A stretch of 64,000 nucleotides of DNA from Desulfobacteraceae bacterium. GTDB lineage: Bacteria > Desulfobacterota > Desulfobacteria > Desulfobacterales > UBA5852. Each line of letters starts with the position of its first letter. Position 1 is the stretch's first letter. Under the pieces are notes generated by a model. The model did no database searches. It saw only the letters and a list, made by a program, of their open reading frames with translations, and was not told the DNA's origin. Shown in pieces: positions 7,616 to 15,998 of the stretch. The position numbers and the translations under genes are program-made. Location of the stretch: positions 1 through 64,000 of the forward strand of contig JABZFP010000030.1 in NCBI GenBank assembly GCA_014237395.1, written 5' to 3'.

Positions 7616-9571
7616 ATGGGCAAGCTGCTCTGGCAACCGACGCAAGAACAGATCGAACAGAGCAACATGTACCGTTACATGCAGGTCGTGAACCAACGGT
7701 ACGATCAACGGTTTGAATCCTACGACGACCTCTACCGTTGGTCGGTGGAAGCCATTCCCGATTTCTGGGCGTCGATCTGGGATTTCATGGCGGTCCGTGC
7801 CTCGCAGCCCTATGAGCGGGTACTGGACGATGTGACGAAGATGCCCGGTGCCCGTTGGTTCGAAGGGGCCCGGCTCAATTTTGCCGAGAATCTCCTGCGC
7901 TACCGGGACGACCGGACGGCGCTCATCTTCAAGGGTGAATCCCAGCCGGTGCAGCGTATGACCTATGCTGAATTGTTTAGCGCGGTCTCCCGGGTGGCAT
8001 CCGCCCTGCGGGAATGCGGTGTTACCGTCGGTGACCGGGTGGTGGGCTTCATGCCCAATATGCCGCACGCCATCATCGCCATGCTGGCGGCCACCTCCCT
8101 GGGGGCGACCTGGTCTTCCTGCTCGCCGGATTTCGGCATCAAGGGCGTGCTGGACCGCTTCGGACAGATCAAGCCCAAAGTGCTTTTTACGGCCAACGGC
8201 TACAGTTTCAAGGGCAAGTCAATTGATTGCCTGGCGCGCATCCGTCAGATTCTGGCGCAATTGCCCTCGATCGAACGGGTCGTGGTGGTACCGTACACCG
8301 AACCGAGTCCGGATATCCGGGACGTCCCCCACGCCGTTTCCTACGATGCCTTTATCGCGGCGCATCCCGGCGGCTCTATCGACTTTGCACAACTGCCCTT
8401 CGACCATCCGCTCTACATCATGTACTCTTCGGGCACCACGGGGCTCCCCAAGTGCATGGTGCAAAGTGCCGGCGGGATTCTGCTGCACCAGATGAAGGAA
8501 CTGGTTCTGCACACCGGCCTCACGCGGGAGGATACGATTTTCTATTTCACCACCTGCGGGTGGATGATGTGGAACTGGCTGACCTGTTCCCTGGCCACCG
8601 GGGCGGCGCTGGTGCTCTTTGACGGCAACCCCTTTCATCCCCATCCCGGTGCCTTGTGGGAACTGGCGGGCCAGGAAGGCATTTCGGTCTTCGGGACGAG
8701 CGCCGGCTACATTGCCGCCCTGCAGGCTTCCGACGTCACACCGGGCGAAACCTATGACTTGAGGCGTTTGCGGGCTGTTTTGTCCACCGGCTCGCCGCTA
8801 TCAGAAGAGGGTTTCCAGTTTGTCTACGACCACATCAAATCCGATCTTCAGCTGGCTTCGATTTCCGGCGGCACCGATCTCAATGGCTGTTTCGCTTTAG
8901 GCAACCCCATGGGGCCGGTCTATTCCGGTGAACTGCAATGCCGCGGACTGGGCATGAAAGTGGAAGCCTTCGATGAAAACGGCCAGCCGGTGATCGGCCG
9001 CCAGGGGGAACTCGTCTGTACGGCACCGTTTCCCTCCATGCCGATTTACTTCTGGGACGATCCCGACATGCGAAAGTACCATGATGCCTATTTCGATATG
9101 TATCCTGGGATATGGCGGCATGGCGACTACATCACCGTCACCGAGCGGGGCGGAGTCGTAATGTACGGGCGCTCGGACGCCACCCTCAACCCCGGCGGGG
9201 TCCGTATCGGCACGGCTGAAATCTATCGCCAGATGGACGCCATCGAGGAAATCGCGGATTGTGTGGTGGTGGGACAGAACTGGAAAAACGACGTACGCGT
9301 GGTGCTCTTCGTGCAACTGGCCCCGGGACAGGCTTTGACCGACGATCTGCAGCAGCGGGTTCGCGCCACCATACGGGCCAACGCTTCCCCCCGGCACGTG
9401 CCGGCCAAGATTGTGGCCATACCCGATGTACCCTACACTCTCAACATGAAAAAGGTGGAACTGGCGGTGCGCAAAGTAATTCACGGCGAGCCGGTCACCA
9501 ACAAGGACGCGCTACGCAACCCCGAAGCGCTGGATTATTATGCCGATTTGGCGGAACTGCAGGCGGATTGA
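7616..9571 (+). CDS. Acetoacetyl-CoA synthetase (acetoacetate-CoA ligase)
   Basis: A 651-residue ANL-superfamily ligase that activates acetoacetate to acetoacetyl-CoA with ATP. The P-loop-like motif YSSGTTGLPKCMVQSAGG and the C-terminal GRSDATLNPGGVRIG hinge are present, and the N-terminus (WQPTQEQIEQSNMYRYM) and length match acetoacetyl-CoA synthetases rather than acetyl-CoA synthetase. The ATG at 7616 has AAGGGA upstream; the frame continues upstream to 7541 without a site. In this operon it would recapture acetoacetate released by the lyase-like enzyme for thiolytic cleavage to acetyl-CoA. Confidence 0.93.
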   Translation: MGKLLWQPTQEQIEQSNMYRYMQVVNQRYDQRFESYDDLYRWSVEAIPDFWASIWDFMAVRASQPYERVLDDVTKMPGARWFEGARLNFAENLLRYRDDRTALIFKGESQPVQRMTYAELFSAVSRVASALRECGVTVGDRVVGFMPNMPHAIIAMLAATSLGATWSSCSPDFGIKGVLDRFGQIKPKVLFTANGYSFKGKSIDCLARIRQILAQLPSIERVVVVPYTEPSPDIRDVPHAVSYDAFIAAHPGGSIDFAQLPFDHPLYIMYSSGTTGLPKCMVQSAGGILLHQMKELVLHTGLTREDTIFYFTTCGWMMWNWLTCSLATGAALVLFDGNPFHPHPGALWELAGQEGISVFGTSAGYIAALQASDVTPGETYDLRRLRAVLSTGSPLSEEGFQFVYDHIKSDLQLASISGGTDLNGCFALGNPMGPVYSGELQCRGLGMKVEAFDENGQPVIGRQGELVCTAPFPSMPIYFWDDPDMRKYHDAYFDMYPGIWRHGDYITVTERGGVVMYGRSDATLNPGGVRIGTAEIYRQMDAIEEIADCVVVGQNWKNDVRVVLFVQLAPGQALTDDLQQRVRATIRANASPRHVPAKIVAIPDVPYTLNMKKVELAVRKVIHGEPVTNKDALRNPEALDYYADLAELQAD

Positions 9572-9663
9572 AAAATATCGCCTCGGATAATAGCGCAGGG
9601 AAAACGCGCCGCGCCGCCACGGATTTTTTAAAGACGGTTTAAACAACTTTTGAGGATGTTGTT

Positions 9664-10416
9664 ATGACGCCCCCTTCTGTAACCCGTATCGACGATCTGG
9701 ATCATAAGGACAAAGCGCGGCTCGTGGTGGACTATATGCATCGGACGATCATGCATTACGCCCAGTGGTACGGGGAGGTCCGCCACCAGCTACCGGCGGA
9801 GCAGGCCTATGACGTTCTGGCCGAGGCCTCCGAACGCAGTCTGGCTATCCAGCTAAAGCGCCTGGGAAAAACCCTGGGGTTTGCAATGGAAGATGGATTA
9901 CCCAAGCCCCTGCTGGATTTGCCGGCGGAAACATTGGAGGACTTGCTGGACAGCGTGGCCTTTAACTGGCTGGCCAACGACGGGGTCTGGTTCCAGGCTG
10001 TGGAGTTCAACCACGGTATGAACGACGCCAAGCGCTGCAACGATTCCTGTTGGGCCCAGTTCTCGCCCTTCGAAGCCTGGTCGATCCGGCGGTTTTTAGG
10101 CGCTGACCTGGCGCCGGGGCTGGAAGGCTTGAAGCAGGCTCTCAACTTGCGAGTCTATGGGCGCATCAACCGCCAGTCCTTCGAAGACGACGGTCCGCAG
10201 GCCTTTATCTTCCGGATGGATGAATGCCGGGTGCAGGTGGCCCGCAAGCGCAAGGGGCTGGATGACTACCCCTGCAAATCGGCGGGGCTTGTGGAATATG
10301 CTTATTTTGCCCGGGCCTTTGACGCCCGGATCAAAACGGAGTGCATCGGATGTCCGCCCGATGCCCATCCGGACGACTGGTACTGTGCCTGGCGGTTTTC
10401 CCTTGAAACGGAATGA
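9664..10416 (+). CDS. Conserved cytosolic protein (DUF6125-like)
   Basis: A 250-residue soluble protein without signal or membrane segments. It resembles the DUF6125 group distantly related to L-2-amino-thiazoline-4-carboxylate hydrolase-like proteins, with a Cys-rich C-terminus (CKSAGLVEYAYFA, then ECIGCPPD and WYCAWRF) and an internal FNHGMNDAKRCNDSCWAQFS segment. The conserved Cys and Asp residues suggest a metal or substrate site. Function is unknown. It follows acetoacetyl-CoA synthetase by 92 bases and is the last gene before a hairpin terminator, so it probably belongs to the operon. Confidence 0.75.
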   Translation: MTPPSVTRIDDLDHKDKARLVVDYMHRTIMHYAQWYGEVRHQLPAEQAYDVLAEASERSLAIQLKRLGKTLGFAMEDGLPKPLLDLPAETLEDLLDSVAFNWLANDGVWFQAVEFNHGMNDAKRCNDSCWAQFSPFEAWSIRRFLGADLAPGLEGLKQALNLRVYGRINRQSFEDDGPQAFIFRMDECRVQVARKRKGLDDYPCKSAGLVEYAYFARAFDARIKTECIGCPPDAHPDDWYCAWRFSLETE

Positions 10417-10450
10417 CCGACCCTCGATAGGGAGGGCATCGCATGATGGA

Positions 10451-10477
10451 AACAGCGGCCAACCGGCCGCTGTTTTT
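10451..10477 (+). terminator. Rho-independent terminator after the acyl-CoA operon
   Basis: A 10-base stem AACAGCGGCC/GGCCGCTGTT with a 4-base loop (AACC) is followed directly by T residues. It ends the transcript coming from 9664. It lies only about 20 bases before the next start codon, so leaky read-through could feed the DUF4405 gene. Confidence 0.8.
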
Positions 10478-10494
10478 GTAAAGGAATGAACCAC

Positions 10495-11340
10495 ATGAAA
10501 CTGCGCAAGATGACATCGCTAACGGCCCTGACCTCGTTTGTTTTCATGCTTGTCACGAGCATCATCCTCTATATCGCGCCCCAGGGGCGGGTGGCTTACT
10601 GGGCCGACTGGCGTCTGCTGGGACTGGACAAAACCCAGTGGGGCGATATCCACATCAACATGGGGATTCTCTTTCTGGTGTCCATCGGGTTGCATATCTA
10701 TTACAACTGGAAGGCCATCCTGGCTTACCTCAAGGACAAGGCCCGCCGCCTTAAAATATGGACCCCGGAATTCAACGTGGCCTTTGGGCTGACGGCGGTT
10801 GTCCTGGCGGGCACCTTGGCGACCGTTCCACCGTTCAGTTGGCCGCTGGTGTTCAACGCCCATCTGAAGGACGCGGCGGCGGTCCAATATGGGGAGCCGC
10901 CTTACGGACACGCCGAGCTCTCCCGCCTGGACCAGTTTGCCCGCAAAACCGGTCTTTCGCTGCCAGAGGTCCTTGTCGCTCTGAACGATGCCGGTATCCG
11001 TTTCGATCGTGATCAGGATTCATTACAGGCCATTGCCCGGCAAAACGGACGGTCACCCCAGGCGATTTACCATATCATGCAAGGGGCGCAGGCATCGGCG
11101 CTGCCGAGTGGCATGCCGGCAGAGGCGCCCCCGGGAACCGGGAAAAAGACCCTGGCAGAGCTCTGTCTGGCGTATGGCCTGTCCGAGGCAGACGTGGTCC
11201 GGTCGCTTCAAGGCAGCGGCTTTCAGGTCAGTCCGGAATTGACCCTTAAAGAAATAGGCGCTAAGAACGGGGTCAGTCCGATCGATATATACGATACCAT
11301 TCGCCAGGCGACGGCTACGCCCGGAGTTAAAACCCCCTGA
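10495..11340 (+). CDS. DUF4405 membrane protein with duplicated C-terminal helical module
   Basis: A 281-residue protein. Three membrane helices lie at about residues 8-28, 52-72 and 93-113. The second contains two histidines (HINMGILFLVSIGLHIYYNW), as in DUF4405 proteins thought to bind heme or to serve flavin-based extracytoplasmic electron transfer. Residues about 142-198 and 217-274 are two copies of one helical module (LSLPEVLVALNDAGIRF against LSEADVVRSLQGSGFQV), joined by a Pro-rich linker. The ATG at 10495 is chosen for correct spacing from AAAGGA; the ATG at 10486 abuts that site. Its redox partner is not visible here. Confidence 0.75.
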   Translation: MKLRKMTSLTALTSFVFMLVTSIILYIAPQGRVAYWADWRLLGLDKTQWGDIHINMGILFLVSIGLHIYYNWKAILAYLKDKARRLKIWTPEFNVAFGLTAVVLAGTLATVPPFSWPLVFNAHLKDAAAVQYGEPPYGHAELSRLDQFARKTGLSLPEVLVALNDAGIRFDRDQDSLQAIARQNGRSPQAIYHIMQGAQASALPSGMPAEAPPGTGKKTLAELCLAYGLSEADVVRSLQGSGFQVSPELTLKEIGAKNGVSPIDIYDTIRQATATPGVKTP

Positions 11341-11380
11341 TGGACGCGTCCGGGTGCAACCGCCGACCGGAAGGCTGCTC

Positions 11381-12523
11381 ATGACCCTGCCCAGCAAACT
11401 GCCCGATGTCGGCCTGACGATATTTTCCGTGATGTCGCAGCTGGCCGCCGAGCACCGTGCCATCAATCTTTCCCAGGGCTATCCGGATTTTGACGTTAGC
11501 CCGGCCCTGATCGACCGTGTCGTGCATTACATGCGCCAGGGCTGCAACCAGTATGCCCCCATGACGGGTGTACCCGCCCTGCGGAAAGCGATAGCGGACA
11601 AGGCCGCCGCCCTGTACGATGCGGTTTATGACCCGGAAACCGAGGTGACCGTTACGTCGGGTGCCACAGAAGCCTTGTATGCGGCCATTACGGCGGTGGT
11701 GCGGCCCGGCGACGACGTGGTGATCGTCGAGCCGGCCTATGACGCCTATGAACCGGCGGTGCGGTTGAACGGCGGGCGGGCGGTGTTTGTACCCATGACC
11801 TTCCCCGGCTACCGCATGGATTGGGAACAGGTGCGGCAGGCCTTGTCCGACCGAACGCGCCTGCTCATCCTCAATTCGCCCCACAATCCCACCGGCAGTG
11901 TTTTCACCGCCGAAGACATTGCCCAGCTCAAAACCCTGGTCGCGGGTTCCGACTTTTTCATTCTCAGCGACGAGGTTTACGAACACATTGTATTCGACGG
12001 CCGCCGTCATGCCAGCATGGCCCGCGATCCAGAGTTGCGCCGTCGCAGCTTCGTGGTGAGTTCGTTCGGCAAGACCTATCATGCCACCGGGTGGAAGATC
12101 GGCTACTGCCTGGCACCAGCCCCCCTGAGCGCGGAATTGCGCAAGGTGCATCAGTATCTGACCTTTGCGTCCAACACGCCGATTCAGATGGCGCTGGCCG
12201 ATTACCTGGCCCGCCACGAGGATCATCTCGGTCTTTCCGATTTCTATCAGGAGAAGAGAGATCTTTTTGCATCCCTGCTCGGCCCGTCCCGGTTCCGTCC
12301 GTTACCCTGTGAAGGCACCTATTTCCAGATGGTGGACTATGCGGTCATATCGGACGAGCCCGACACGGTGTTTGCCCGCCGCATGACCATTGACCACGGC
12401 GTGGCGGCCATACCGCCCTCCGTATTTTATCATCAGGGCAATGACCATCGCGTGCTGCGCTTCTGTTTCGCCAAGAACGACGCCACGCTCAAGGAGGCTG
12501 CGGAAGCGTTATGCCGCATCTAA
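11381..12523 (+). CDS. ybdL: Pyridoxal-phosphate aminotransferase, methionine transaminase (YbdL)-like
   Basis: A 380-residue class I/II aminotransferase from the ATG at 11381. The N-terminus LSQGYPDFDVSP, the HNPTGSVF segment, and the PLP lysine in SSFGKTYHATGWKIGY are diagnostic of the kynurenine/methionine/glutamine-transaminase branch that includes YbdL. Such enzymes transaminate 4-methylthio-2-oxobutyrate using glutamine. The 3' end overlaps the omega-amidase gene by 13 bases, which supports a glutamine transaminase plus omega-amidase couple for methionine salvage or keto-acid repair. Confidence 0.88.
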   Translation: MTLPSKLPDVGLTIFSVMSQLAAEHRAINLSQGYPDFDVSPALIDRVVHYMRQGCNQYAPMTGVPALRKAIADKAAALYDAVYDPETEVTVTSGATEALYAAITAVVRPGDDVVIVEPAYDAYEPAVRLNGGRAVFVPMTFPGYRMDWEQVRQALSDRTRLLILNSPHNPTGSVFTAEDIAQLKTLVAGSDFFILSDEVYEHIVFDGRRHASMARDPELRRRSFVVSSFGKTYHATGWKIGYCLAPAPLSAELRKVHQYLTFASNTPIQMALADYLARHEDHLGLSDFYQEKRDLFASLLGPSRFRPLPCEGTYFQMVDYAVISDEPDTVFARRMTIDHGVAAIPPSVFYHQGNDHRVLRFCFAKNDATLKEAAEALCRI

Positions 12524-13281
12524 AGGTCACGCTGGTTCAGGCCAACCTGGCCTGGGAAGATCCTGCCGCCAACCGGGCGTATTTCGACCAACGGCTGTTG
12601 GCCATCCGGGGAACCACCGACGTCGTGATCCTGCCGGAAATGTTCACCACCGGGTTTACCATGAACGGCGCGCCTTTGGCGGAGACCATGGACGGTGTTT
12701 CGGTGCGCTGGCTGCACAGCAAGGCCGTCGATTGGCAGGTGCACGTGGCGGGCAGCCTCATTATCCGCGAGGACGGACGGCTCTATAATCGCCTGGTTTG
12801 GGCGACGCCCGGCGGACAGCTTTACTTCTACGACAAACGCCATCTTTTCCGCATGAGCGGTGAACACAAGATCTACGCCGCGGGCACCGACCCGTTGACC
12901 GTCACCATCGGAACCTGGCGCATCCGTCCGTTTATCTGCTACGACCTGCGGTTTCCCATCTGGAGCCGCAATATCGGCAACGGGTATGACGTGGCGCTTT
13001 TCGTGGCCAACTGGCCGGCGGCCCGCGCGGCCCACTGGACCGCATTGCTGGCGGCCCGGGCGATCGAGAACCAGGCCTATGTCATCGGTGTCAACCGGGT
13101 GGGGCTTGACGGAAACGGACATGCCTACAGCGGCGATTCCATGGCCCTGGACCCCCAGGGGCGGGTGATCTTCCATGCGCAGGACCATGAAGTCGTTCAT
13201 ACCGTGGATCTGGATGCGTCCGCCCAGGAAGCCTATCGCCAAAGCTTTCCCGCCTGGCGGGATGCGGATAGCGCGATATAA
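12511..13281 (+). CDS. yafV: Omega-amidase (nitrilase superfamily, YafV-like)
   Basis: A 256-residue nitrilase-fold amidohydrolase. The catalytic triad is visible as Glu in ILPEMFTTGF (about residue 42), Lys in YDKRHLFRMSGE (about 109) and Cys in PFICYDLRFPIW (about 143). YafV-type enzymes hydrolyse 2-oxoglutaramate or 2-oxosuccinamate made by glutamine or asparagine transaminases, pulling that reaction forward. The gene overlaps the aminotransferase, implying translational coupling and the same pathway. Confidence 0.9.
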   Translation: MPHLKVTLVQANLAWEDPAANRAYFDQRLLAIRGTTDVVILPEMFTTGFTMNGAPLAETMDGVSVRWLHSKAVDWQVHVAGSLIIREDGRLYNRLVWATPGGQLYFYDKRHLFRMSGEHKIYAAGTDPLTVTIGTWRIRPFICYDLRFPIWSRNIGNGYDVALFVANWPAARAAHWTALLAARAIENQAYVIGVNRVGLDGNGHAYSGDSMALDPQGRVIFHAQDHEVVHTVDLDASAQEAYRQSFPAWRDADSAI

Positions 13282-13364
13282 GGATCGTTCCGGGCAGCCG
13301 GGTAAACCTTCTCCGTGTCATTTTCGCCCGGGTGTTCTTGTTTGCCGGCCGGGAAGTATTTCGC

Positions 13365-13392
13365 TTGACAGTTCCGGTGCTTTCTGTAAAGT
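13365..13392 (+). promoter_or_regulatory. Sigma-70 type promoter of the acyl-CoA ligase gene
   Basis: TTGACA (13365-13370) is separated by 16 bases from TAAAGT (13387-13392). It lies in the 326-base gap between the omega-amidase and the ligase and gives a leader of roughly 200 bases. The perfect palindrome CGTTCGAACG (13445-13454) in the leader could be an operator. No gene is seen in the gap. Confidence 0.6.
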
Positions 13393-13607
13393 ATTTCTTA
13401 CTTTTCTTCCAGTTGACGATGCGCTGAACACCAGCGTCTGCTTGCGTTCGAACGGTTCGTCTGCACGAAAACCGCGATATAATTTTTCGCGCGTCTTTAC
13501 CATCAATAAGGGTGCCATCCGGCCGGTTTCTGCTGGTTCGGAAGACCCGCGATGTGCGCATGTACGATAAGCCGGTATCAACCCCAACCAACAGGAGAGG
13601 ACGCAAG

Positions 13608-15344
13608 ATGACATTAGCTGCCTGGCCCACCCCCAACTGGCCCGAAGGTGTTCCCCAAGAGATTACCGACTATGATATGCCCCTCTTTAACCTGCTGGAC
13701 GAAGCCGCGCAAAATTATCCCGATCAGGTTTACACGATCTTCAATGATGCCCCCCGTACGTTTTCCCAGGTCAAAGACACGGCCGACCGGATTGCCAATT
13801 TTCTGCATGCCAAGGGCATCCGCAAGGGCGATCGGGTGGCCATTTTTCTTCCCAATTTGCCGCAATATCCGGCCATTTATTTCGGTATCCTGAAAGCGGG
13901 GGCCGTTTGTGTCACCTGCAACCCGCTTTATACCCCCACCGAACTCAACTACCAGCTCAAAGATGCCGGCGCCAAAGCCCTGTTCTGCATGGATCATCCC
14001 CAGTTTTATGCCACCACCGAAAAAGCCATCCAGGGCACCGATGTGGAAACGGTGGTCATCTGCAACATCAAATCTTATCTGCCCTGGATCAAAGGTTTTC
14101 TGGGCGGCCTGCTGGGTAAGATCCCTCAGGCTGAGAAGCACGCTCCGGGCCATTTGATGTTCGACGATATCGTGCGTAACGCTCAACCGAGCCCCCCTGC
14201 AGTCGATATCAACCCCACCGAAGACCTGGCCTTGATTATTTACACGGGCGGGACGACCGGGGTTCCCAAAGGTGCCGCCTTGACGCACTCTAATTTTGTA
14301 TACGATTTAATGGCTTTAAGTGCCTGGAACCGGTTATCCTACAGCGAAGGTGCCCCTGCGGAAGAGATCCGCAAGGGCGGTTATCATTGTTTTCTGGGCG
14401 TTTTACCCTGGTACCACAGTTTTGGTATGACCTGTGCCATGCTGTCGGCGTGCGCTTCCGGCAGCCGGCTGATCTGCGTGCCGGATCCCCGGGCCGGGGA
14501 CCCGCCGTTTACGGAAGTATTGAAGATCGTTCAGAAGCAGCGACCCACGCTGATGCCGGCGGTGCCGACGATTTTCGTGGCCTTTACCAACCACCCGCTG
14601 CTGGATCAGTATGACCTTACCTCCCTGATGGGCTGTTTTTCGGGGGGGGCGCCGCTGCCGCCTGAAGTCTGCAAGCAGTTCGAAGAAAAAACAGGGTCCG
14701 TCATTTTTGAAGGCTACGGCTTGAGCGAGACCGCTCCGGTGGCGACCGCCAATCCGACCTTTGCCGACAAGCGTAAGATCGGCTCCATCGGGTTCCCCAT
14801 GCCCGGCACCGACATCAAGATCCTCAATGCGGAGACCAGCGAGACCGAAGTGGCCCGAGGGGAAGATGGTGAAGTGGCCATCCACGGCCCCCAGGTCATG
14901 AAGGGCTACTGGGGCCGACCGGCCGAAACCGAGGCGGTTTTCCGCGAAATCGACGGTCGGCGTTATTTCCTGACCGGCGATATCGGTCATGTGGACGAAG
15001 ACGGCTATGTGATCATCACGGACCGCAAGAAAGACATGATCCTGGTGGGCGGCTTCAATGTCTACCCCCGGGAAGTGGAAGATATCCTGTTTACCCATCC
15101 CAAAGTGGCCCTGGCGGCTGTCGTGGGCGTGCCGGATGCCAAGAGCGGCGAGTCGGTCAAGGCCTTCATCCAGTTGAAACCGGGTGAAAGTGCCACCGAG
15201 GAGGAAATTCGTCAGTTCTGCAAGGAGAACATGGCCGGCTACAAACGGCCCAAGATGATCGAATTCCGCGAGGACATTCCGGTTTCCAACGTGGGCAAGG
15301 TTTTGCGGCGTGTGTTACGGGACGAGGAGCGGGATAAGGCTTAG
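13608..15344 (+). CDS. fadD: Long-chain acyl-CoA synthetase (AMP-forming)
   Basis: A 578-residue ANL ligase that activates fatty acids with ATP and CoA. The AMP-binding motif IIYTGGTTGVPKGAALTHSN lies at about residue 205-225, GYGLSETAPVA at about 370, and the fatty-acyl ligase signature LTGDIGHVDEDGYVIITDRKKDMI at about 455-480. The ATG at 13608 is chosen for the AGGAGAGGA site; the open frame extends upstream to 13512 without one. It is monocistronic, with its own promoter at 13365. Chain-length preference cannot be read from the sequence. Confidence 0.9.
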   Translation: MTLAAWPTPNWPEGVPQEITDYDMPLFNLLDEAAQNYPDQVYTIFNDAPRTFSQVKDTADRIANFLHAKGIRKGDRVAIFLPNLPQYPAIYFGILKAGAVCVTCNPLYTPTELNYQLKDAGAKALFCMDHPQFYATTEKAIQGTDVETVVICNIKSYLPWIKGFLGGLLGKIPQAEKHAPGHLMFDDIVRNAQPSPPAVDINPTEDLALIIYTGGTTGVPKGAALTHSNFVYDLMALSAWNRLSYSEGAPAEEIRKGGYHCFLGVLPWYHSFGMTCAMLSACASGSRLICVPDPRAGDPPFTEVLKIVQKQRPTLMPAVPTIFVAFTNHPLLDQYDLTSLMGCFSGGAPLPPEVCKQFEEKTGSVIFEGYGLSETAPVATANPTFADKRKIGSIGFPMPGTDIKILNAETSETEVARGEDGEVAIHGPQVMKGYWGRPAETEAVFREIDGRRYFLTGDIGHVDEDGYVIITDRKKDMILVGGFNVYPREVEDILFTHPKVALAAVVGVPDAKSGESVKAFIQLKPGESATEEEIRQFCKENMAGYKRPKMIEFREDIPVSNVGKVLRRVLRDEERDKA

Positions 15345-15419
15345 TGTCATTGAAATCCAAACCATTTGGTAGATGCAGCGTTTAAGGATTGGCAAACAGA
15401 CGTGTTTTAAGGAAGACCG

Positions 15420-15660
15420 GGTTACTTTTCTTACACGCGTAAAGAAAAGTAACCAAAAAAAGGCGCCCATGTCACGAGCCCTTCGGGTTCGCCTCCGCGT
15501 CGAGGCTGCGGCCGGATGCGCCGCAACTCGCCCCGCTCATTGTGGGGCTCAGACAGTTGCCGCATCTTGTTGTCCGACGCCTCGATGCTCGGCCTCGTGA
15601 CAAAGGGAAACTTTACCCCCTCCCACAATCTTTTCAGGTTTTCGACGCCGTGAGCGGTCA
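15420..15660. repeat. Dispersed intergenic repeat headed by a 13-base inverted repeat
   Basis: Arms GGTTACTTTTCTT (15420-15432) and AAGAAAAGTAACC (15442-15454) flank a 9-base loop. They are followed by a GC-rich block whose spurious translations (KKSNQKKAPMSRALRVRLR) are recognisable from false proteins annotated in many proteobacteria. This supports a mobile, non-coding repeat family. The right boundary, near 15660, is approximate. It fills the 334-base gap between the acyl-CoA ligase and the convergent gene at 15679 and may also act as a convergent terminator. Confidence 0.6.
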
Positions 15661-15678
15661 TGCGACCGCCGCGGCGTT

Positions 15679-15987
15679 TTAGCGTTGGGGCAGGTCCGGG
15701 AGGATGTGGCCGTCGATATGAATGGACAGTTGCCCATGTAAATCGCGTGACAGCGTGACGTGGGCTTCGGTTTTGCCGGCCAGGGGACGATGCGTCCCCC
15801 GCAGAGCGGGAAAATCCAGTGTTTCCAGCGCTTCGAGGAGAAGTTCGATGTCTTTCTCCAGCCGGGGGCGTGCGTCTTCTTGTTTGAAATAGGCGTCGAG
15901 GGCCTGATCGTAACGCCGGCGGATGGCCGTTTCGATACAATGCCGCCTCAAATCCAGTGTCAACTCAACCGGCTTATCCTGCGGCAT
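15679..15987 (-). CDS. Small conserved hypothetical protein
   Basis: A 102-residue hydrophilic protein with no signal or membrane segment. It has a predicted helical N-terminal half (LRRHCIETAIRRRYDQALDAYF) and a short beta-rich C-terminus (EAHVTLSRDLHGQLSIHIDG). AAAGGAG precedes the ATG at the right distance. It starts 11 bases after the radical SAM gene on the same strand, so it is probably its operon partner. The family is not recognised. Confidence 0.7.
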   Translation of the reverse strand: MPQDKPVELTLDLRRHCIETAIRRRYDQALDAYFKQEDARPRLEKDIELLLEALETLDFPALRGTHRPLAGKTEAHVTLSRDLHGQLSIHIDGHILPDLPQR

Positions 15988-15998
15988 GTCGACTCCTT

